Positions 26,251 to 32,552 of a DNA stretch of 64,000 bases are shown piece by piece. The notes below the pieces were generated by a model. That model was not told where the DNA came from. It saw only the letters and a list, made by a program, of their open reading frames with translations, and made no database searches. Position 1 is the stretch's first letter; every line of letters begins with the position of its first letter. Source of the stretch: Rhodothermus marinus DSM 4252. GTDB taxonomy: Bacteria > Bacteroidota > Rhodothermia > Rhodothermales > Rhodothermaceae. The position numbers and the translations under genes were made by a program. The stretch covers positions 996,001-1,060,000 of the forward strand of contig NC_013501.1 in assembly GCF_000024845.1 (NCBI RefSeq), given 5' to 3'.

Positions 26251-27557
26251 GTCGGATTGCCTGTGTGCTCTGTGTAGTGGGCCTGCTGGTGACAGGCGTG
26301 CGGCATGCAGTGGCCCAGCCGCTTCTGACCCTCGAAGAAGCGCTCGAACTGGCCCGCCGACGCAACCCTTCGGTGCAGGTGAGCCGGCTGCAGGCCCGGC
26401 AGGCCCAGAACGATTATGCGCTCGGGACGGCGGGCTTCTGGCCGCAGCTTTCCTTCAGCATGGGATGGACCGGAAGCCTGACCAACACCCGGCAGCAGTT
26501 TCTGACCAACCCGGAACCGGTCGTGCGGAACGGCGCGCAGGCGCGGCGGCTGGATGGCGGCCTGCAGCTGCGCTGGACGATTTTCGATGGACTGGGGCAG
26601 TGGGCCCGTTATCGCCGGCTCGAGGCCGAGGTCACCCGGGCGGAAGCCGACGTCCGCGCCACCACCAATGCGCTGCTGGCCGAGGTCGCCATCGCCTACT
26701 ACAATCTGGTGCGGCTCCAACAGCAGCGCGAGGTGCTCGCATCGACCGTGGCGATTTCGACCGAGCGTCTGGAAATTGCCCAGATGCGCTACAATCTGGG
26801 GGCCGCCTCCCGCCTGGAAGTGAGTCGGGCCCAGGTCGATCTCAATGCGGACCAGGCCGCCTTGCTGCGGCAGGAAGTGCTGCTGGCGCAGGAACGGGCC
26901 GCGTTCAACGAACTGCTCGGGCGCGATCCCGGAACGCCTTTCCGCACCGTCGATTCGATCCGCGTCGATCCTTCGCTGACGCTTCCGGCCCTGCACGAGG
27001 CGGCCCGGGAGCGCAATCCCATGTTGCAACAGGCCCGGGCTGCGGTGTCCCTGACGCACCATGCCCTGCAGGAACTGCGAGCCGAGCGGTGGCCGCAGCT
27101 GGATCTGATCGCCGGCTACACGTACACCAACCTGCATTCCGAAAGCGGCTTCATGCAGGAAAGCCGCACCTTCGACTTCAGCTACGGACTGAGCCTGTCG
27201 CTGACGCTGTTTGACGGCTGGAATCGGCGACGCCGCATAGAAAATGCCCGGCTGAACTACCAGGCCAATCAGGTCCAGCTGGAGCAGGTGCAACGATCGA
27301 TCGAAACGGCGCTGGCCCAGCAGTACGCCGCCTATCAGCGCTACCTGGAGCTGATTACGCTGGAGCAGGACAACCTGGAGGCCGCCCGTCTGAACGTGGA
27401 GGTGGCGCTGGAGCAGTTTCGACTGGGAACGATCTCTTCGGTGGAATTGCGAGAAGTGCAGCAGGCCCTGCTGCAGGCGGAAGAGCGTCTGGTCAACGCC
27501 CGCTACGAGGCCAAGGTCGCCGAAATTCGCCTGCGCCAGCTGGCCGGCCAGTTCTGA
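26247..27557 (+). CDS. TolC-family outer membrane channel of the RND operon
   Basis: A protein of 436 residues with a signal peptide (CVLCVVGLLVTGVRHAVAQP) and two OEP repeats. The first begins LTLEEALELARRRNPSVQVS, and the second half includes ALHEAARERNPMLQQARAAV and LTLFDGWNRRRRIENARL. The long helices (QRSIETALAQQYAAYQRYLE, VALEQFRLGTISSVELREVQ) are those of the periplasmic tunnel. It completes the adaptor-pump-channel set. It differs from the truncated TolC gene at the left window edge, so at least two tripartite systems exist. Confidence 0.93.
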   Translation: MSRIACVLCVVGLLVTGVRHAVAQPLLTLEEALELARRRNPSVQVSRLQARQAQNDYALGTAGFWPQLSFSMGWTGSLTNTRQQFLTNPEPVVRNGAQARRLDGGLQLRWTIFDGLGQWARYRRLEAEVTRAEADVRATTNALLAEVAIAYYNLVRLQQQREVLASTVAISTERLEIAQMRYNLGAASRLEVSRAQVDLNADQAALLRQEVLLAQERAAFNELLGRDPGTPFRTVDSIRVDPSLTLPALHEAARERNPMLQQARAAVSLTHHALQELRAERWPQLDLIAGYTYTNLHSESGFMQESRTFDFSYGLSLSLTLFDGWNRRRRIENARLNYQANQVQLEQVQRSIETALAQQYAAYQRYLELITLEQDNLEAARLNVEVALEQFRLGTISSVELREVQQALLQAEERLVNARYEAKVAEIRLRQLAGQF

Positions 27558-27626
27558 GACGATGGCCCGGACATCGGGGTACAGGGGGCGGCATCCCATG
27601 ATCACACCCGGTTTCCCGCCCTGAAA

Positions 27627-27776
27627 GCGCGGGCGCACCCTGCGATGCGCCCCTACCAGACCAACCACGACGTTTCCATCAGGTAGGGGCGGACCGCGGT
27701 GTCCGCCCTGTCATACCGCCGGATCACGTCCGGCACATGAGGGGCGCCGTCATGCACCGGTGAATCAGCGATCCCC
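27627..27776. repeat. REP/BIME-like composite repeat, copy B
   Basis: In order: a hairpin (GGGCGCACCCTGCGATGCGCCC), an inverted pair CCCCTACC...GGTAGGGG around about 25 unconserved bases, a second hairpin (GGGCGGACCGCGGTGTCCGCCC), and a conserved tail with GGATCACGTCCGGCACATG and CATGCACCGGTGAATCAGCG. It fills the gap after the RND operon. Confidence 0.85.
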
Positions 27777-27777
27777 G

Positions 27778-27814
27778 AAAAAAACGTCTTCGGAAGATCG
27801 ATTCCGAAGACGTT
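27778..27814 (-). terminator. Intrinsic terminator of the acidic-tail gene
   Basis: A perfect 13-bp stem (AACGTCTTCGGAA with its complement, 27783-27795 and 27802-27814) with a six-base loop. Read leftward it is followed by a run of T (A-run 27778-27784). Confidence 0.88.
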
Positions 27815-27839
27815 CAGGCATGCGAAGCGCCGGTTCGCT

Positions 27840-28379
27840 TCAGTCTTTTTCCTCGTCGTCCTCGAGATCCTCGTCCTCGAAGTCCTCTTCATCGAATTCG
27901 TCTTCGTCGAACTCGTCGTCCTCTTCTTCGTCGTCGAATTCGTCCTCGTCCAGTTCCTCGTCCAGGTCTTCGTCGAGCGCTTCGTCCGGCACCACCGCTT
28001 CGGCTTCGGCCTCCTCTTCGTCCTCCAGCCCGCCCAGGATGGTTTCCATCGTGTCGGGCTCCGGCTCGGGCGTGCGGGGACGGTGGCGCTGTTGCAGTTC
28101 GGCTTTGGCTTCCGGCACCAGCTCGTAGATGAGGCCCAGGTGGTGCTTGCCCGTCTGCACCACCAGGCCCTGCTTGATCATGGCCTGGGCGACGTCGTAA
28201 GGGCACATCTCGTAGCCCTTGCCCCGCAGGTAGAAGTTGGCGTTCCGCCGCTCGGTGCCCACAATGAGCACGTAGCCCCGCGCCAGCTTGTTCTTGGCGT
28301 GGTTGATCCATTTGTCCTTGGAGACGGTGGGGCCTACGCGTCGCTCTGGTTCTGGCTGATAGTCGCTGACCGGTTCCAT
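27840..28379 (-). CDS. Hypothetical protein with small globular domain and polyacidic C-terminal tail
   Basis: A protein of 179 residues, family not recognised. Residues about 20-95 look globular: SKDKWINHAKNKLARGYVLI, VGTERRNANFYLRGKGYEMC, PYDVAQAMIKQGLVVQTGKH and HLGLIYELVPEAK. The spacing of helices and strands would suit a small winged-helix-like fold. From about 105 the chain is nearly all Asp and Glu; the last 48 residues are about 80 % acidic, broken only by Leu, Phe and Ala. This layout resembles the RNA polymerase delta subunit of Firmicutes or other nucleic-acid mimics, but no sequence kinship is claimed. It is monocistronic with a strong terminator and divergent from mscS. Confidence 0.75.
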   Translation of the reverse strand: MEPVSDYQPEPERRVGPTVSKDKWINHAKNKLARGYVLIVGTERRNANFYLRGKGYEMCPYDVAQAMIKQGLVVQTGKHHLGLIYELVPEAKAELQQRHRPRTPEPEPDTMETILGGLEDEEEAEAEAVVPDEALDEDLDEELDEDEFDDEEEDDEFDEDEFDEEDFEDEDLEDDEEKD

Positions 28380-28513
28380 ACGCCGCAGGGTTGGGAAAAT
28401 CCTGTTGAAAGAGCAGCACCATCAACCGCAACAAAAAGTCCCTGTTCCTGACGGGAAGGAGATCCTTTATATTTTTCGAGCACGTGAACGCGCGAACCAA
28501 TCCGTGGAGGAGC

Positions 28514-29635
28514 ATGCTTCTGGGATTGCAGCTCAACGAACTGGGACAGACGATGATTGCCGGTGCACCGCTCCTTGAATGGCTCAAGGCCATCGGCGTG
28601 TGGGCGGCGCTTTCGGTGGTGTTCATCGTGGTGCAGCGGGTGCTGGCCAGCCGAATCGAAGCGCTGGCCGCGCGCACCCGGACGAACATCGACAACGTCA
28701 TCGCGAACGTCCTGCGCCAGACGCGCGCCTACTTCCTGGTGGGTCTGGCCTTTTATGCGGCGGTGGCCATCGTGCAGTTGCCCCGGCCGGTCGTCCAGTG
28801 GGGCGGGCGCATCGCCTTCGTGCTGCTGCTGTTGCAGCTCATCCGCTGGGGAAGCGGGCTCATCACGTTTTACGTGGAGCGCTATCGCCAGCAGAAGCTC
28901 GAAGAAGACCCGGCCGCCGTCACCTCGATGCAGGCGCTGGGCTTCATCGGGCGGCTCGTGCTCTGGACCATCGTGCTGCTGGTGGCGCTGGACAACTTTG
29001 GCGTGGACATCACGGCGCTTATCGCCAGCGTCGGCATCGCCGGCGTCGCCATCGGCCTGGCCGTACAGAACATCCTGGGCGATCTGTTCGCCTCGCTGTC
29101 GATCGTGCTCGACAAACCCTTCGTGGTGGGCGACTTCATCATCATCGACAACTACATGGGCACGGTCGAGCACATCGGCCTCAAGTCCACGCGCATCCGC
29201 AGCCTGACCGGCGAGCAGCTCGTCTTTTCCAACAGCGATCTGCTCAACAGCCGCATTCGCAACTACAAGCGCATGCGGGAGCGGCGCATCGTGTTCACGG
29301 TGGGCGTGATCTATCAGACGCCGAAGGAGAAGCTGGAAAAGATTCCGCAGATCATCCGCGAGATCATCGAGGCGCAGGAGAATGTGCGCTTCGACCGGGC
29401 GCACTTCAAGGAGTTCGGCCCTTCGTCGCTCAACTTCGAGGTGGTCTACTGGGTGCTCGATCCGGATTACACGCTCTACATGAACATCCAGCAGGCCATC
29501 AACCTGGCGCTGTTTGAGCGCTTCCAGCAGGAGGGAATCGAGTTTGCCTACCCGACGCAGACGCTCTTTGTCTATCCGATGAAGCCGGTCGAGGTCGCCG
29601 CCCCGCAGGATGCCAACGGACAGGCTCAGGCCTGA
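28514..29635 (+). CDS. Small-conductance mechanosensitive channel (MscS family)
   Basis: A protein of 373 residues that opens under membrane tension to release solutes. Three to four membrane helices are seen (about 20-45, 80-130 and 150-205). The pore-lining helix is Gly/Ala-rich (ASVGIAGVAIGLAVQNILGD), and the beta domain begins KPFVVGDFIIIDNYMGTVEH, followed by STRIRSLTGEQLVFSNSDLL. I choose the ATG at 28514, which has GGAGG four bases upstream, over the GTG at 28484. It is transcribed alone, and the hairpin after it serves the opposite strand. Confidence 0.93.
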   Translation: MLLGLQLNELGQTMIAGAPLLEWLKAIGVWAALSVVFIVVQRVLASRIEALAARTRTNIDNVIANVLRQTRAYFLVGLAFYAAVAIVQLPRPVVQWGGRIAFVLLLLQLIRWGSGLITFYVERYRQQKLEEDPAAVTSMQALGFIGRLVLWTIVLLVALDNFGVDITALIASVGIAGVAIGLAVQNILGDLFASLSIVLDKPFVVGDFIIIDNYMGTVEHIGLKSTRIRSLTGEQLVFSNSDLLNSRIRNYKRMRERRIVFTVGVIYQTPKEKLEKIPQIIREIIEAQENVRFDRAHFKEFGPSSLNFEVVYWVLDPDYTLYMNIQQAINLALFERFQQEGIEFAYPTQTLFVYPMKPVEVAAPQDANGQAQA

Positions 29636-29640
29636 ATACA

Positions 29641-29665
29641 GAAAAGGCGGGCACGACGTCCCGCC
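29641..29665 (-). terminator. Intrinsic terminator, end of the DUF1232-crcB-DUF190-M28 operon
   Basis: GGCGGG (29646-29651) pairs with CCCGCC (29660-29665). Read leftward the stem is followed by TTTT. It lies 33 bases past the M28 peptidase stop and may also stop mscS transcripts from the other side. Confidence 0.65.
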
Positions 29666-29697
29666 CTGAGGTCTGGAAGGCGTTCCGTTGCTCCAGC

Positions 29698-31332
29698 TCA
29701 ATAGGTACCTTCGGGCATCGGGAGCGGCTTTCGGGGGATGCGCTCGTCGCGTTCGGCCGCGTGGTAGGCGAAGGCGGCGATGATCGTGGCGGCCTGCTTC
29801 AGGTCGTCTTCGATCACGTGGTCGAAGACGTCCATGTTCGAGTGGTGCGTGCGCGTGCCGTAGGCCAGGTGGTCCTGAATGAACTGGAAGCCGGGCAGGC
29901 CCACGGCGTCGAACGACAGGTGGTCGGTGCCGCCCGTGTTGCGGAGCGAGAGCGTGGCCGCGCCCAGATCGTGGAAAGGTGCCAGCCAGGCCCGGAAGAT
30001 CGGCGCCACGGCCTCGTTGCCCTGTAGATAGACCCCCCGAATCTTGCCGCCGCCGTTGTCGAGGTTGAAGTAGACCGAGAACTTCTCGTGTTCGGGTTTG
30101 AGGCGGCCCGGGGGCTGGCCCCAGCCGCGCAGCTCGGCAAAGTGCTGATCGACGTAGGCGCGGGAGCCCAGCAAGCCCTGCTCCTCGCCGGTCCAGAGCG
30201 CCAGTCGGATCGTGCGGCGCGGGCCGCGGCCCAGCCAATCGTAGACCGCCTTCAGGATGCGCATGGCTTCCATCATGACGGCCGACCCGGCCGCGTTGTC
30301 GGTGGCGCCGGTGCCTGCGTGCCACGAGTCGAAGTGTGCGCCGAGCATCACCACTTCGTCGCCGATCCGGGGATCGGTGCCGGGCAGCTCGGCGATCAGG
30401 TTGTATTCGTACGGATCGTCGTCGTTGAACGACACGTCGAGGTCCAGCGTCATCTCGACGCGGAAGCCGCGCTCGAGCAATCGGTAAATGCGGTTGTAGT
30501 GCTCGACGGCCACAGTAAACTGGGGGATGACCCGGACGCCCGGCTCCCAGGGACCGGGGCGCTCGTACCAGGGCGTGCCGGGCGCTGCGGGCACGTCGGC
30601 CGCATCGACGAACACGGTGCCGTAGTCGCCCCGGTAGCCGCGGTCAAGGATGGCCAGCGGCTGCTCCTCGTAGAGAAACTGCAGGCGGCGCTGGGCCAGT
30701 TCGAGCTGGCGTAGCACTTCCGCACTGTAGCGGCGGCCGCCGCCTTCGGGACGGGCCGCGTTGGCCAGCGCCAGCAGGTCTTCGGCATCGCGCCGCCGCG
30801 CCAGCGGCTCGAAGGGCTCCCTGAGCTCCCGGGGCGGCTCCAGCAGTACGATCTTGCCGCGCAGCTTGCCCCGGTAGGCGGCAAACGCGCTGGTGTCTTC
30901 CACATCGAAGCGTACCACCTCGGCCGTAACGGGGCCGTCGATGTCGGGCGACCAGGCCTTCGGGTAGGCCAGCACCGGGAAGGCGACGGGCGCGGTCACC
31001 TCGGCCCGCACGTGGTGCAGCGTCCAGCCGCGCCCGAACGGTCCCCACGGCTCGCGATGGACGTTCGCCAGCCCCCAGCTTTCCAGCCGACGGGCAGCCC
31101 AGGCCATCGCGCTGTCGAGCAGCGGCGAGCCCGTCAGGCGCGGGCCGTACACGTCGGTCAGCCAGAACATCGTCGCCATCACCTGGCTCCGCTCCAGCCC
31201 CTCCTCACGGATAAGGCGAACGGCCAGCGTATCGACCGGCTCCTGGGCCCGCAGCGGGATCACCCATAGCAGGGCCATCAGGAGCCAGCCTGTGTGCTTA
31301 ATCTTCCGAACGGTGGCGATAGCGGATAACAT
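29698..31332 (-). CDS. M28-family zinc peptidase, secreted
   Basis: A protein of 544 residues related to glutamate carboxypeptidase II/aminopeptidase Y. It has a signal peptide (HTGWLLMALLWVIPLRAQEP) and a PA-like insert at about 115-260. The metal-site motifs are in order: MLGAHFDSWHAGTGATDNAA (His and Asp ligands), LWTGEEQGLLGSRAY (catalytic Glu), FNLDNGGGKIRG, and NTGGTDHLSFDAVGLPGFQF (last His). The assigned start overlaps the upstream DUF190 gene by 35 bases; a start at GTG 31311 is possible. It is the last gene of a compact minus-strand operon with fluoride-exporter genes, but a shared role is not evident. Confidence 0.9.
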   Translation of the reverse strand: MLSAIATVRKIKHTGWLLMALLWVIPLRAQEPVDTLAVRLIREEGLERSQVMATMFWLTDVYGPRLTGSPLLDSAMAWAARRLESWGLANVHREPWGPFGRGWTLHHVRAEVTAPVAFPVLAYPKAWSPDIDGPVTAEVVRFDVEDTSAFAAYRGKLRGKIVLLEPPRELREPFEPLARRRDAEDLLALANAARPEGGGRRYSAEVLRQLELAQRRLQFLYEEQPLAILDRGYRGDYGTVFVDAADVPAAPGTPWYERPGPWEPGVRVIPQFTVAVEHYNRIYRLLERGFRVEMTLDLDVSFNDDDPYEYNLIAELPGTDPRIGDEVVMLGAHFDSWHAGTGATDNAAGSAVMMEAMRILKAVYDWLGRGPRRTIRLALWTGEEQGLLGSRAYVDQHFAELRGWGQPPGRLKPEHEKFSVYFNLDNGGGKIRGVYLQGNEAVAPIFRAWLAPFHDLGAATLSLRNTGGTDHLSFDAVGLPGFQFIQDHLAYGTRTHHSNMDVFDHVIEDDLKQAATIIAAFAYHAAERDERIPRKPLPMPEGTY

Positions 31333-31642
31333 GGGCCTTCTCCATGGTGATAAGTCCTTCCTGTACGACCTCGTCCAAGAAAGGTAAGATTTTCTGGATG
31401 TTTTCTTCCGTATCGACGATCTCGACCACCACGGGCAGGTCCTCGGAGAGCCGGAGCAGTTTGGCCGTGTGGACGCGGCTGGAGGCCCCGAAGCCCATGA
31501 TGCCGCGCAGCACAGTGGCGCCGGCCAGGTTCAGCTCGCGGGCCTTGAGCACGATCTGTTCGTAGAGCGGCCGGCCGTGGTAGCGGTCGGTCTCGCCGAT
31601 GAAAATGCGCAGCAGGACGCCTTCGGCGGGCAGCTTCGTCAT
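31298..31642 (-). CDS. DUF190 family protein (PII-like fold)
   Basis: A protein of 114 residues that is all DUF190 domain: LLRIFIGETDRYHGRPLYEQ, IVLKARELNLAGATVLRGIM, GFGASSRVHTAKLLRLSEDL, PVVVEIVDTEENIQKILPFL. The fold is PII-like (ferredoxin-like trimer) by family knowledge. Its ATG overlaps the crcB stop (ATGA, 31639-31642). DUF190 genes are frequently found directly beside crcB, which suggests a role in fluoride export or its control. The role itself is not established. Confidence 0.9.
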   Translation of the reverse strand: MTKLPAEGVLLRIFIGETDRYHGRPLYEQIVLKARELNLAGATVLRGIMGFGASSRVHTAKLLRLSEDLPVVVEIVDTEENIQKILPFLDEVVQEGLITMEKAHVIRYRHRSED

Positions 31643-32028
31643 GGCATGCCTCCCAGATGCAACAACAGGCGGGCGGTCAGAAAGCCCAGCGCGACGCACA
31701 GCAGGCCGGCCAGACTGCTTCCCAGCAGGTTCAGCAGCGCCAGCACCAGTTCGCCGTCGCGCAGCAGGTTGAAGCTTTCCAGTCCGTACGTGGAAAAGGT
31801 AGTGAACGCCCCGAAAAATCCCACGAATACCAGCGGGGGGATCGGGCCCGGCAGTGGGACCGCCTCCGAAAGCGCCCAGAGCAGTCCGAGGCCGTAGCAG
31901 CCGGTCAGGTTGACCACCAGCGTGCCCCAGGGGAAGGCCGGTCCCAGCCAGGCGTAGACCAGCCCGGAAAGCGCGTAGCGGGCAAGCGCCCCGAGGGCGC
32001 CGCCCAGGGCGATCAGCAGCAGCTTCAT
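31639..32028 (-). CDS. crcB: Fluoride ion exporter CrcB/FluC
   Basis: A membrane channel of 129 residues with four hydrophobic segments that exports fluoride as an antiparallel dimer. Key motifs: GGALGALARYALSG at the N-terminus, WGTLVVNLTGCYGLG with the conserved Asn, and FFGAFTTFSTYGLE with the Phe-box and the central Na+-site region. The length is normal. It lies between the DUF1232 and DUF190 genes with four-base overlaps on both sides. I found no fluoride riboswitch in the 60-base leader of the operon. Confidence 0.94.
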   Translation of the reverse strand: MKLLLIALGGALGALARYALSGLVYAWLGPAFPWGTLVVNLTGCYGLGLLWALSEAVPLPGPIPPLVFVGFFGAFTTFSTYGLESFNLLRDGELVLALLNLLGSSLAGLLCVALGFLTARLLLHLGGMP

Positions 32029-32489
32029 GCGTGTCGGCGTCCGTTGTTGCGGCTACGCAGCGCCTCCCATTGACGGAAGCGTTCGAGGTCGGCCTGAATG
32101 GCGCGGGCCACGGCAGCAATGACGGCCACGTCGTCCACGAGACCCAGGCCCAGCAGAGCGTCCGGCAACAGATCGGCCGGATTGACGAAGTAGGCGAGTG
32201 CGGCCGCAGCGTAAAGCAGCGAGCGCCAGGGGACGACCCGGTATTCCCGGCGCGCCCAGGCATGCACCATGCGCAGCAGCGTCTGCAGTTCGCCGCGTAC
32301 CTGTACCAGCGCGGCCTCGCGGTGGGCCAGTCGGCGCGAAGCGTGCAACACCAGCCGCATCAACCGACTTCGACGGGATAGCGAACGCCGGGCCGTGCGC
32401 AACGCCAGCTCGAAGGCCCGCGTGTGCAGGGGCGGCCGGCTCAATGCCTCGGGCGACATCTCACGCACTTCCAGATCGGGTAGCGGCAT
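32025..32489 (-). CDS. DUF1232 (YkvA-like) membrane protein
   Basis: A protein of 154 residues. The N-terminal 85 residues are basic and helical. The C-terminal domain has the DUF1232 signature: RSLLYAAAALAYFVNPADLL and PDALLGLGLVDDVAVIAAVA. I start at the ATG at 32489 (MPLPDLEVREM), 63 bases from the divergent BNR gene; the frame runs open far upstream, but only as the shadow of that gene. It is first in the operon and overlaps crcB (ATGA). The function of the family is unknown. Confidence 0.85.
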   Translation of the reverse strand: MPLPDLEVREMSPEALSRPPLHTRAFELALRTARRSLSRRSRLMRLVLHASRRLAHREAALVQVRGELQTLLRMVHAWARREYRVVPWRSLLYAAAALAYFVNPADLLPDALLGLGLVDDVAVIAAVARAIQADLERFRQWEALRSRNNGRRHA

Positions 32490-32552
32490 GGCAAAAAATA
32501 AGGCGATCTCGTAGTTTCTGCTGACCTCGAAACGTACCGGAATATAAAAACC

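Noticed and set aside
32490-32552. Possible fluoride riboswitch ahead of the DUF1232-crcB operon
   Set aside because: Neither strand of the 60-base leader shows the conserved aptamer core, and the space is too short beside the divergent BNR promoter.
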